From: Dacryopinax spathularia
Lineage: Eukaryota > Basidiomycota > Dacrymycetes > Dacrymycetales > Dacrymycetaceae
NCBI GenBank assembly: GCA_037974965.1
Contig: JBBPFI010000002.1
Span: forward strand, 1 to 64,000
DNA: 64,000 bases
Direction of reading: 5' to 3'
Part shown: positions 30,069 through 41,790 of the stretch, one piece after another
Position numbering within the stretch: position 1 is the first letter of the stretch
How the letters are laid out: each line of letters opens with the position of its first letter
Notes under the pieces: model-generated
What the model saw: the letters and a program-made list of their open reading frames with translations, nothing else
What the model was told of the DNA's origin: nothing
The model's database searches: none
Translations under genes and position numbers: made by a program

Positions 30069-33000
30069 ATGGCTCAAAGGCTTGAGGAGATGCAGGAAGT
30101 GTTCAAGACCAAGATGCCTCAACACATCGAGGATTCCTTCAATCTCCTGGCCGCTGTGTCAAAGGACCTCCGGACTGCTGATGTTGTGGTTGGCGAGGAT
30201 TTGGAAAACTGGGTCTTCCTACTCGTATGTGCTGATTTCTTTCCCTTCGCTTGCACGGCTGACAGCTGCTCAGAACCGATGGTTGCTGCTGTATCAGATC
30301 GTTGGGCTCGTGAGGCAACCTCCACAGGATCTGAGACTGGTGATTCAGCGAGCTATCCTTCTATTGCAGAGCGGGAAGAGTGGGAGCCGTGTTACATTGC
30401 GGTGGCAAGCGCTCGATCCCGATATATTTGGCCCCTTTCTCAACGATCGACACACTGTGCCGCTAGTCGAGAAATACCCCGGATGGGACGTCAGCGATAC
30501 GAACCTTCGTCTATTCTTCATAACCAGTTCTCGGTCCCACATCCCCGTCAAGTTTGACTTAGGAGAACGCCTTGCATACGCACACCTCAAGCTCTACGAG
30601 GACATCATCAACTTATACCACTTACACCACCGGAAGCACGGGATCGCAGACAAAGAGGAGGCTGCGCGGGAGTTTGATGCGAGGTTGAGGCGCGTTTGGG
30701 TGCGTCCCACCTTCCTTTCACTCGGCGAGTATAGCTGAGTCCGGGAATGCCAGGCCGCTGCGTGTAGATGCATGGAAGACCTTCAAATAGGCTCCATGCA
30801 CGGCGTCTTGTATGCCAGGCTTTGTGAGTCAAGTAGACTCCTGAGCGACTGCTGTCTTCGAACTGGCTTGTCTCCCGATGAGACCCTCCTCTCGGAAGAT
30901 TGGTTCCCGCCAGATCTGCGCCGCTACATTCTCTCCTTAGAAGCCGAGCGATGGAAGCGGGACCCTCGCGCAACAGAACATATTCAAGGCAGTCTCTGGA
31001 CATACGGGCCTCATCCAAACCGTACAGACGTCCTGCGTCGCGAGCTCGATCGGCGATATCTATCGAGCGTCAATGAGTTGCTGCTGCCTCCGGGAGCCAC
31101 CTGGATGACATTACCTAGCGACCGAGCGCTACTGCCCTATCTCCATAAGGTCGCTGGCATCATTGTGAGCAGTCTTACCTTCCTTGAAGAGACTCTTTGA
31201 CTTTGAGTCCTTGCAGAGCAACGTCCTAATGGCATCGTTAACACATGGGGTTAGTCTCAGCCGAACATGCACGCAAGTCCTATTACAGGTCGTTGTGGAC
31301 ACATCCGGCTTGATCGATCGCTACGAGCCCCATGTCAACCAACGCAGGCCGATAATCCCGTTCCCCGTACAACTCTTTCCCATAGTGGAAAATGAACGAC
31401 AGTACCTCGCATTCGTGCGGCCTTTTCCTCTACTAGACCACCTTCCCGAAGGCAGTTGGAGGGTTCTTGCCCCAAAGCTCGAGGCGATATTTGAGCAAAG
31501 ATGCCTCGAACTCCAGAAGTGTGAGGAGCAGGACAAGGTTGACGGGCTTGTGAAAGCCTGTGTCCTTCTCGTATGTAGTCACGGCCTCTGTCTCTACATC
31601 CGCTGAAGTCATGTGCCAGGGCCTTATTTTGTCCGCCGCTGACTGGGGAACAATAAGCAATTTCAGTTCCTCGCTACTCAAACACATGGGGGCATTGCTG
31701 GCAGCGGCCTATCATCATGCCCGCAATTCACCGGCCTTGGTGGATGCTTTACCGGCCCCTTCCTGCATTCCACACTGCATTCAGAGGCTTGCCCGCCAAC
31801 GATTCCTCGAATTATCGCCTCCGCTCGAAAATGACATCCAAGTCTATCTCAATTCCCTTATGCTTTCTGAACCCTCCGAGGAGCGAGCGTCATTTCCGCC
31901 CCACGATGTCCCACAACAGTTGGGGTTCCAACCACGAGGTATCGACAACGAGAAGCCTACGTCTGCTAAGGGGAGAGACGCGCTCCGTAGCAAGAAGCGC
32001 CGACGACTAGATTCATCAACATCTGTCGCTGAAGTTGCACAGGATCAGCATCAAGGAGACTTCGATGCTGAGCCTATGCAGGACGAGGATGTCATGGGCC
32101 TCGAAGAAGACCTGCGTGCGCGTCAAGGACTCGATATGGGGGCATCTCTAGATCAGATGAAACTCTCAGAAAATGAGGTACAGTCCGATGGCGGTGAAGA
32201 GTCGGATTCAGACGGCGCGATCGAATTTCCTTGCACCAAGATCGATTCTAGCCTCAGCATTGTACCAGTGAAGCAAGATCCGCGACGGCATGAAAGCGGT
32301 ACTCAATGGGGCGACTATGCATCCGCTGGCAATTACGAGGCGCCCATGCCGCACCTGGCATTCCCAAGTACGAAGAAGAAATACGAAGTCCAGCCAGGCG
32401 TCTACAGGAAACTCCAATCGTGGAACAGCACTGACGCTGACACCGATTGGAGTTGTCCTGTGCGACCGCACAGGGTCTCTGTAGAGCATCTCCGACAGAA
32501 AGGCGGCATGAAGTATTTACGGCGCGTCGGTTTCTGTGCTGTAGCCTATCAGGACTGGGTATTGCTGGTATGTTCATAACCCTCCTTCTCAATAGTGCGC
32601 GGCTTAGATCGCCTAGTTGATGCACGGTATCTACCGCTGTCAACGATGCCAAGGAACTGGAGTCACGCCCGAAGCTGAAGACGTCGATCCCATGTGGGAT
32701 GAGATATGCTGGCGCTTCTTGGGATTTTTCGATGCCAACGTCCTCAAAGAGGACATGGGAACGAACTGTGGGAGATGCAAGTATGCCTATCGCGGTGGCT
32801 GCAAGCATCGGACAAAGGCATTGAAAGACAGTGAGATTCGCCGCGCCTCACCTGCATACGTTCTGACCTCTGCCCAGTTCCGCCTCGCCAATGGGATACG
32901 CGTTTGTTGCCTTCCTCCCAACCACCGCAATATGTACCACCCCCTGATCCCAGCACCGACGAGGTCATGACCTTCGTTGGCGAGCTACTGGATCTCCGGG

Positions 33001-33173
33001 GTCCACCGGGCTGGAACGATAAACGGAGCGCCAATCAAAGTTACCGCGTCGAGAAGCAAGCTAGCAAAGCTCGCGCAGAAGAGCAGAGGTTAACTAAGAG
33101 AATGGCGGCAGCCGCAAAGCGAACTCTACAGCTGCGCCAGGAGGTCGATGAGGACAGAAACACAGATATATAG
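30069..33173 (+). CDS. Large hypothetical protein with C-terminal Cys cluster, 929 aa
   Basis: Seven exons (30069-30224, 30274-30699, 30754-31164, 31217-31570, 31620-32567, 32617-32901, 32964-33173) join in phase with introns of 49-62 bp, so the gene is intact. The N-terminal 450 residues are helical and globular (NRWLLLYQIVGLVRQPPQDL; FPVQLFPIVENERQYLAF). A linker near residue 560 holds a nuclear-type SKKRRRLD and acidic tracts. Near residue 770 come YRCQRCQGTG and, about 40 residues on, CGRCKYAYRGGCKH, a split CxxC/CxxC zinc pattern like that of the 304-aa gene at 6.4-7.4 kb. The C-terminus is a charged coiled coil. Probably nuclear. No known family recognised. Confidence 0.68.
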
Positions 33174-33779
33174 TCGAGCAAGCAGCAAACGTGTAGTACG
33201 AGTAATGAGAACAGTTCAACCCGGAGCATTGTTATCAATCTTAAGGGTACCAATATGGTAAGATATGATCAACAATAAGGCCACAAGTGCGAAATGGTTT
33301 CGGACCTACGAGTTCAACACTATGCTAGGACTATCAAAACATGGAATTTTGACTTACAAAGTCATCCAGAATGGAGGTGGAGGTAATGGTTTGATTATAT
33401 TAGGCAAAAGACACCATATAATATGATCAGAAGCAAGAGCATAACATACTATGGACAATGAGCATATCCAGATGATGCATTTGACAATTTGCACCTGTCA
33501 CCTAGAATGGGTGCTTGCTAACCAGAACTACGATGTTGCCCCAGCCTGGTGGGCCTTTGTGCCAGTCATAGTTGTATGGCATCTGGATGTCGCCGCACAC
33601 ATCCCTGCTCCAGGACAGTTCGGAACAAGGATCGTCCTCCCTCCCGGGCTGACCCTCTGGGAAGCGGGAGGAAGCCCCCTCCTCCTCCTTATCCACACGC
33701 TTCGAGGTCACCCTGAGGTGCAGGCCTTCTGCACCCTGTTCAGGTTGCAGGTAGAATAGTGGGTGATGGTCCCAATGAG
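33174..33779. other. AT-rich spacer before the satellite array
   Basis: 33180-33450 is the most AT-rich stretch of the window and shows no gene. 33450-33760 has a short plus-strand frame and a minus-strand frame with PYNYDWHKGPPGW, but neither has splice or domain support. The satellite array starts at about 33780. Confidence 0.6.
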
Positions 33780-33785
33780 CCTCTA

Positions 33786-33903
33786 TCCTATGGAGTTTGA
33801 GAATGGATGGTGGATCAATCTGATGTTTGATTTTGGCACCACTGAATGGAGGGGCTATGTGCCGAAGGGGGCTGGGCCGTTCTGCACGGTGGAGCGGCCC
33901 AAT
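33786..33903. repeat. 118-bp interloper segment, copy 1 of 4
   Basis: A non-satellite sequence (begins TATGGAGTTTGAGAATGGAT, ends near GAGCGGCCCAATGTT) sits at 33786-33903 and recurs at 37071-37189, 40023-40141 and 41634-41752. The first copy is the array's left edge, which suggests this flank was copied inward. Confidence 0.9.
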
Positions 33904-36574
33904 GTTCATGGGATCCCTAGCGTTGTTCGTGGGATTCCTGCGCGGGGACGCAGGCTGGGTTATTGCCTTTGCGGTACGTATGATGCAGGGCCCGGATGTT
34001 CGTGGGATCCCTAGCATTGTTTGTGGGATTCCTGCGCGGGGACGCAGGCAAGGCTGTTCTCTTCCTTGCCGGCAGGGTGGAGGGGCCCGATGTTCGTGGG
34101 ATCCCTAGCATTGTTTGTTTGTGGGATTCCTGCGTGGAGACGCGGGGAAGGTCGTTTCCTTCCTGGCCAGCACGGTGGAGCGGCCGGATGTTCGTGGGAT
34201 CCCTAGAGTTGTTAATGGGGTTCCTGCGCAGGGCCGCAGGCTGGGCCGTTTCCTTCCCGGCCGGCACGGTGGAGGAGCCAGATGTTTGTGGGATCCCTAG
34301 CGTTGTTTGTTGGTGGGATTCCTGCACGGAAACACGGGCTGGGCCGTTCTCTTCCTTGTCGGCACAGTGGAGCGGCCGGATGTTCGTGGGATTCGTAGCG
34401 CTGTTCCTGGGATTGCTGTGCGTCCCACGCCGGCTGGGCTATTGCCTTTGAGGTACGTATGATGCAGGGCCCGGATGTTTGTGGGATCCCTAGCGTTGTT
34501 CGTGGGATTCCTGCGCGGGGACGCAGGCAAGGCTGTTCTCCTCCTTGTCGGCTCGGTGGAGCGGCCGGATGTTCGTGGGATCCCTAGCATTGTTCATGGG
34601 ATTCCTGCGCGGGGACGCAGGCTGGGTGCCTTTGAGGTACGTATGATGCAGGGCCCGGATGTTCGTGGGATCCCTAGCGTTGTTCGTGGGATTCCTGCGC
34701 GGGGACGCAGGCAAGGCTGTTCTCTTCCTTGCCGGCAGGGTGGAGCGGCCGGATGTTCGTGGGATCCCTAGCGTTGTTCCTGGGATTGCGTTGTTCCTGG
34801 GATTCCTGCGCGGGGACGCAGGCTGGGCTATTGCCTTTGCGGTACGTATGATGCAGGGGCCTGATGTTCGTGGGATCCCTAGCGTTGTTCGTGGGATTCC
34901 TGCACTGGGATGCAGGCTGGGTTATTGCCTTTGAGGTACGTATGATGCAGGGCCCGGATGTTCGTGGGATCCCTAGCATTGTTTGTGGGATTCCTGCACG
35001 GGGATGCAGGCAAGGCTGTTCTCCTCCTTGCCGGCAGGGTGGAGCGGCCGGATGTTCGTGGGATCCCTAGCGTTCTTCGTGGGATTGCTGTGCATCCCAC
35101 GCAGGCTGGGTCATTCCCTTTGAGGTACGTATGATGCAGGGCCCGATGTTCGTGGGATCCCTAGCATTGTTTGTTTGTGGGATTCCTGCGTGGAGACGCA
35201 GGCTGGGCTATTGCCTTCGTTCTCTTCCTTGTCGGCACGGTGCAGCGGCCGGATGTTCGTGGGATTCGTAGCGCTGTTCCTGGGATTGCTGTGCGTCCCA
35301 CGCAGGCTGGGTTATTGCCTTTGAGGTACGTATGATGCAGGGCCCGGATGTTCGTGGGATCCCTAGCGCTGTTTGTGGGATTCCTGCGCGGGGACGCAGG
35401 CTGGGCTATTGCCTTCGTTCTCTTCCTTGTCGGCACGGTGCAGCGGCCGGATGTTTGTGGGATCCCTAGCGCTGTTCGTGGGATTCCTGCGCGGGGACGC
35501 AGGCAAGGCTGTTCTCTTCCTTGCCGGCTGGGTGGAGCGGCCGGATGTTCGTGGGATCCCTAGCGCTGTTCCTGGGATTCCTGCGCGGGGACGCAGGCAA
35601 GGCTGTTCTCTTCCTTGCCGGCTGGGTGGAGCGGCCGGATGTTCGTTGGATCCGTAGCGCTGTTCCTGGGATTGCTGTGCGTCCCACGCAGGCTGGATTA
35701 TTGCCTTTGAGGTACGTATGATGCAGGGCCCGGATGTTCGTGGGATCCCTAGCGTTGTTTGTGGGATTCCTGTGCGGGGACGCAGGCTGGGCCGTTCTCT
35801 TCCTTGTCGGCACGGTGCAGCGGCCAGATGTTCGTGGGATCCCTAGCATTGTTTGTGGGATTCCTGTGCGGGGACGCAGGCTGGGTGCCTTTGAGGTACG
35901 TATGATGCAAGGGCCCGGATGTTCGTGGGATCCCTAGCATTGTTCGTGGGATTCCTGCGTGGGGACGCAGGCTGGGCTATTGCCTTCGTTCTCTTCCTTG
36001 TCGGCACGGTGCAGCGGCCGGATGTTCGTGGGATTCGTAGCGCTGTTCCTGGGATTCCTGTTCGTCCCACGCAGGCTGGGTTATTGCCTTGGAGGTACGT
36101 ATGATGCAGGGCCCGGATGTTCGTGGGATCCCTAGCATTGTTCGTGGGATTCCTGCGTGGGGACGCAGGCTGGGCTATTGCCTTCGTTCTCTTCCTTGTC
36201 GGCACGGTGGAGCGGCCGGATGTTCGTGGGATCCGTAGCGCTGTTCCTGGGATTGCTGTGCGTCCCACGCAGGCTGGGTTATTGCCTTTGAGGTACGTAT
36301 GATGCAGGGGACGGATGTTCGTGGGATCCCTAGCGTTGTTCGTGGGATTCCTGCGCGGGGATGCAGGCTGGGTCATTGCCTTTGCGGTACGTATGATGCA
36401 GGGCCCGGACGTTCGTGGGATCCCTAGCGTTGTTCGTGGGATTCCTGCGTGGAGACGCGGGGAAGGTCGTTTCCTTCCTGGCCAGCATGGTGGAGCGGCC
36501 GGATGTTCGTGGGATCCCTAGCATTGTTCGTGGGATTGCTGTGCGGGGATGCAGGCTGGGTCATTCCCTTTGAG

Positions 36575-38344
36575 GTACGTATGATGCAGGGCCCGGATGT
36601 TCGTGGGATCCCTAGCGCTGTTCGTGGGATTCCTGCGCGGGGACGCAGGCAAGGCTGTTCTCTTCCTTGCCGGCTGGGTGGAGCGGCCGGATGTTCGTGG
36701 GATCCCTAGCGCTGTTCCTGGGATTCCTGCGCGGGGACGCAGGCAAGGCTGTTCTCTTCCTTGCCGGCTGGGTGGAGGGGCCCGATGTTCGCGCTGTTCG
36801 TGGGATTCCTGCGCGGGGACGCAGGCAAGGCTGTTCTCTTCCTTGTCGGCACGGTGCAGCGGCCAGATGTTCGTGGGATCCGTAGCGCTGTTCCTGGGAT
36901 TGCTCTGCGTCCCACGCGGGCTGGGTTATTGCCTTTGAGGTATGTATGATGCAGGTCCCAAATGTTTGTGGGATCCCTAGCGTTGTTTGTGGGATTTCTG
37001 CGCGGGGACGCGGGCTGGGCCGTTTCCTTCCCGGCCGGCATGGTGGAGGAGCCAGATGTTTGTGGGATCCTATGGAGTTTGAGAATGGATGGTGGATCAA
37101 TCTGATGTTTGATTTTGGCACCACTGAATGGAGGGGCTATGTGCCGAAGGGGGCTGGGCCGTTCTGCACGGTGGAGCGGCCCAATGTTTGTGGGATCCCT
37201 AGCGTTGTTCGTGGGATTCGTGCACGGGGATACAGGCTGGGTTATTGCCTTTGAGGTACGTATGATGCAGGGCCCAGATGTTCGTGGGATCCCTAGCGTT
37301 GTTCGTGGGATTCCTGCGCAGGGACGCAGGCTGGGTTATTGCCTTCGTTCTCTTCCTTGTTGGCACGGTGGAGCGGCTGGATGTTCGTGGGATCCGTAGC
37401 ACTGTTCCTGGGATTGCTGTGCATCCCACGCAGGCTGGGTTATTGCCTTTGAGGTACGTATGATGCAGGGGCCGGATGTTCTGTTTGTGGGATCCCTAGC
37501 ATTGTTTGTGGGATTCCTGCGCGGGGACGCAGGCTGGGTTATTGCCTTTGCGGTACGTATGATGCAGGGGCCGGATGTTCGTGGGATCCCTAGCGTTGTT
37601 TGTGGGATTCCTGCGCGGGGACCCGTTGTTTGTTGGTGGGATTCCTGCACGGAAACATGGGCTGGGCCGTTCTCTTCCTTGTCGGCACGGTGGAGCGGCC
37701 GGATGTTCGTGGGATCCGTAGCGCTGTTCCTGGGATTGCTGTGCATCCCACGCAGGCTGGGTTATTGCCTTTGCGGTACGTATGATGCAGGGCCCGGACG
37801 TTCGTGGGATCCCTAGCGTTGTTCGTGGGATTCCTGCGTGGAGACGCGGGGAAGGTCGTTTCCTTCCTGGCCAGCATGGTGGAGCGGCCGGATGTTCGTG
37901 GGATCCCTAGCGTTGTTCGTGGGATTGCTGTGCGGGGATGCAGGCTGGGTCATTCCGTTTGAGGTACGTATGATGCAGGGCCCGGACGTTCGTGGGATCC
38001 CTAGCGCTGTTCGTGGGATTCCTGCGCGGGGACGCAGGCAAGGCTGTTCTCTTCCTTGCCAGCTGGGTGGAGCGGCCGGATGTTCGTGGGATCCCTAGCG
38101 CTGTTCCTGGGATTCCTGCGCGGGGACGCAGGCAAGGCTGTTCTCTTCCTTGCCGGCTGGGTGGAGGGGCCCGATGTTCGCGCTGTTCGTGGGATTCCTG
38201 CGCGGGGACGCAGGCAAGGCTGTTCTCTTCCTTGTCGGCACGGTGCAGCGGCCAGATGTTCGTGGGATCCGTAGCGCTGTTCCTGGGATTGCTGTGCATC
38301 CCACGCAGGCTGGGTTATTGCCTTTGAGGTATGTATGATGCAGG
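36575..38344. repeat. Higher-order duplication, left copy
   Basis: This 1.77-kb block of mixed satellite modules is repeated at 39527-41296, exactly 2,952 bp away, with only a handful of base differences noticed (for example near 36960, 37314 and 38297). Such identity far exceeds that between ordinary modules and marks a recent duplication. Confidence 0.88.
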
Positions 38345-39526
38345 GCCCAGATGTTCGTGGGATCCCTAGCATTGTTCGTGGGATTCCTGCGCTGGGACGC
38401 AGGCTGGGTTATTGCCTTTGCGGTACGTATGATGCAGGGGCCGGATGTTTGTGGGATCCCTAGCGTTGTTCGTGGGATTGCTGTGCGGGGATGCAGGCTG
38501 GGTCATTCCCTTTGAGGTACGTATGATGCAGGGCCCGATGTTCGTGGGATCCCTAGCATTGTTTGTTTGTGGGATTCCTGCGTGGAGACGCAGGCTGGGC
38601 TATTGCCTTCGTTCTCTTCCTTGTCGGCACGGTGCAGCGGCCGGATGTTCGTGGGATTCGTAGCACTGTTCCTGGGATTGCTGTGCATCCCACGCAGGCT
38701 GGGTTATTGCCTTTGAGGTACGTATGATGCAGGGGCCGGATGTTCTGTTTGTGGGATCCCTAGCATTGTTTGTGGGATTCCTGCGCGGGGACGCAGGCTG
38801 GGTTATTGCCTTTGTGGTACGTATGATGCAGGGGCCGGATGTTCGTGGGATCCCTAGCGCTGTTCGTGGGATTCCTGCGCGGGGACGCAGGCAAGGCTGT
38901 TCTCTTCCTTGCCGGCTGGGTGGAGCGGCCGGATGTTCGTTGGATCCGTAGCGCTGTTCCTGGGATTGCTGTGCGTCCCACGCAGGCTGGGTTATTGCCT
39001 TTGAGGTACGTATGATGCAGGGCCCGGATGTTCGTGGGATCCCTAGCGTTGTTCGTGGGATTCCTGCGAGGGGACCCGTTGTTTGTTGGTGGGATTCCTG
39101 CACGGAAAAATGGGCTGGGCCGTTCTCTTCCTTGTCGGCACGGTGGAGCGGCCGGATGTTCGTGGGATTCGTAGCGCTGTTCCTGGGATTGCTGTGCGTC
39201 CCACGCAGGCTGGGTTATTGCCTTTGAGGTACGTATGATGCAGGGCCCGGATGTTCGTGGGATCCCTAGCGCTGTTTGTGGGATTCCTGCGCGGGGACGC
39301 AGGCTGGGCTATTGCCTTCGTTCTCTTCCTTGTCGGCACGGTGCAGCGGCCGGATGTTTGTGGGATCCGTAGCGCTCTTCCTGGGATTGCTGTGCGTCCC
39401 ACACAGGCTGGGTTATTGCCTTTGAGGTACGTATGATTCAATGCAAGGGCCCGGATGTTCGTGGGATCCCTAGCATTGTTCGTGGGATTCCCGTGCGGGG
39501 ATGCAGGCTGGGTTATTGCCTTTGCG

Positions 39527-41296
39527 GTACGTATGATGCAGGGCCCGGATGTTCGTGGGATCCCTAGCGCTGTTCGTGGGATTCCTGCGCGGGGACGCAG
39601 GCAAGGCTGTTCTCTTCCTTGCCGGCTGGGTGGAGCGGCCGGATGTTCGTGGGATCCCTAGCGCTGTTCCTGGGATTCCTGCGCGGGGACGCAGGCAAGG
39701 CTGTTCTCTTCCTTGCCGGCTGGGTGGAGGGGCCCGATGTTCGCGCTGTTCGTGGGATTCCTGCGCGGGGACGCAGGCAAGGCTGTTCTCTTCCTTGTCG
39801 GCACGGTGCAGCGGCCAGATGTTCGTGGGATCCGTAGCGCTGTTCCTGGGATTGCTCTGCGTCCCACGCGGGCTGGGTTATTGCCTTTGAGGTATGTATG
39901 ATGCAGGTCCCAGATGTTTGTGGGATCCCTAGCGTTGTTTGTGGGATTTCTGCGCGGGGACGCGGGCTGGGCCGTTTCCTTCCCGGCCGGCATGGTGGAG
40001 GAGCCAGATGTTTGTGGGATCCTATGGAGTTTGAGAATGGATGGTGGATCAATCTGATGTTTGATTTTGGCACCACTGAATGGAGGGGCTATGTGCCGAA
40101 GGGGGCTGGGCCGTTCTGCACGGTGGAGCGGCCCAATGTTTGTGGGATCCCTAGCGTTGTTCGTGGGATTCGTGCACGGGGATACAGGCTGGGTTATTGC
40201 CTTTGAGGTACGTATGATGCAGGGCCCAGATGTTCGTGGGATCCCTAGCGTTGTTCGTGGGATTCCTGCGCGGGGACGCAGGCTGGGTTATTGCCTTCGT
40301 TCTCTTCCTTGTTGGCACGGTGGAGCGGCTGGATGTTCGTGGGATCCGTAGCACTGTTCCTGGGATTGCTGTGCATCCCACGCAGGCTGGGTTATTGCCT
40401 TTGAGGTACGTATGATGCAGGGGCCGGATGTTCTGTTTGTGGGATCCCTAGCATTGTTTGTGGGATTCCTGCGCGGGGACGCAGGCTGGGTTATTGCCTT
40501 TGCGGTACGTATGATGCAGGGGCCGGATGTTCGTGGGATCCCTAGCGTTGTTTGTGGGATTCCTGCGCGGGGACCCGTTGTTTGTTGGTGGGATTCCTGC
40601 ACGGAAACATGGGCTGGGCCGTTCTCTTCCTTGTCGGCACGGTGGAGCGGCCGGATGTTCGTGGGATCCGTAGCGCTGTTCCTGGGATTGCTGTGCATCC
40701 CACGCAGGCTGGGTTATTGCCTTTGCGGTACGTATGATGCAGGGCCCGGACGTTCGTGGGATCCCTAGCGTTGTTCGTGGGATTCCTGCGTGGAGACGCG
40801 GGGAAGGTCGTTTCCTTCCTGGCCAGCATGGTGGAGCGGCCGGATGTTCGTGGGATCCCTAGCGTTGTTCGTGGGATTGCTGTGCGGGGATGCAGGCTGG
40901 GTCATTCCGTTTGAGGTACGTATGATGCAGGGCCCGGACGTTCGTGGGATCCCTAGCGCTGTTCGTGGGATTCCTGCGCGGGGACGCAGGCAAGGCTGTT
41001 CTCTTCCTTGCCAGCTGGGTGGAGCGGCCGGATGTTCGTGGGATCCCTAGCGCTGTTCCTGGGATTCCTGCGCGGGGACGCAGGCAAGGCTGTTCTCTTC
41101 CTTGCCGGCTGGGTGGAGGGGCCCGATGTTCGCGCTGTTCGTGGGATTCCTGCGCGGGGACGCAGGCAAGGCTGTTCTCTTCCTTGTCGGCACGGTGCAG
41201 CGGCCAGATGTTCGTGGGATCCGTAGCGCTGTTCCTGGGATTGCTGTGCGTCCCACGCAGGCTGGGTTATTGCCTTTGAGGTATGTATGATGCAGG
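39527..41296. repeat. Higher-order duplication, right copy
   Basis: Right partner of 36575-38344. A further block, 41278-41510, matches 36290-36521 almost perfectly, so the array was shuffled more than once. Confidence 0.88.
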
Positions 41297-41790
41297 GGAC
41301 GGATGTTCGTGGGATCCCTAGCGTTGTTCGTGGGATTCCTGCGCGGGGATGCAGGCTGGGTCATTGCCTTTGCGGTACGTATGATGCAGGGCCCGGACGT
41401 TCGTGGGATCCCTAGCGTTGTTCATGGGATTCCTGCGTGGAGACGCGGGGAAGGTCGTTTCCTTCCTGGCCAGCATGGTGGAGCGGCCGGATGTTCGTGG
41501 GATCCCTAGTGATGCAGGTCCCAGATGTTTGTGGGATCCCTAGCGTTGTTTGTGGGATTTCTGCGCGGGGACGCGGGCTGGGCCGTTTCCTTCCCGGCCG
41601 GCACGGTGGAGGAGCCAGATGTTTGTGGGATCCTATGGAGTTTGAGAATGGATGGTGGATCAATCTGATGTTTGATTTTGGCACCACTGAATGGAGGGGC
41701 TATGTGCCGAAGGGGGCTGGGCCGTTCTGCACGGTGGAGCGGCCCAATGTTTGTGGGATCCTTAGCGTTGTTCGTGGGATTCAACATTTC

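Larger units (their letters stand above)
33780..41790. repeat. Subtelomeric satellite array of about 94-bp modules
   Basis: About 85 modules share the core GGATGTTCGTGGGATCCC, then TAGC(G/A)(T/C)TGTTCGTGGG, then a C/G-rich part (CTGCGCGGGGACGCAGGC). They end in one of three tails: TTATTGCCTTTGAGGTACG with ATGATGCAGGGC; AAGGCTGTTCTCTTCCTTG with GGTGGAGCGG; or GCCTTCGTTCTCTTCCTTG with GGTGCAGCGG. The step is about 93-94 bp, so the reading frame moves at each module and the array is not a coding repeat. Every module has the palindrome GGGATCCC. No transposon ends are seen. Confidence 0.95.

Noticed and set aside
33827-41687. Dozens of open frames of 60-190 residues in the satellite array
   Set aside because: Module length shifts the frame at each step, the same peptides appear in rotating frames, and none has introns or a conserved start.
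33780-41790. Centromeric satellite
   Set aside because: It lies 34 kb from a chromosome end, between subtelomeric genes, and is only 8 kb long; a subtelomeric satellite is simpler.
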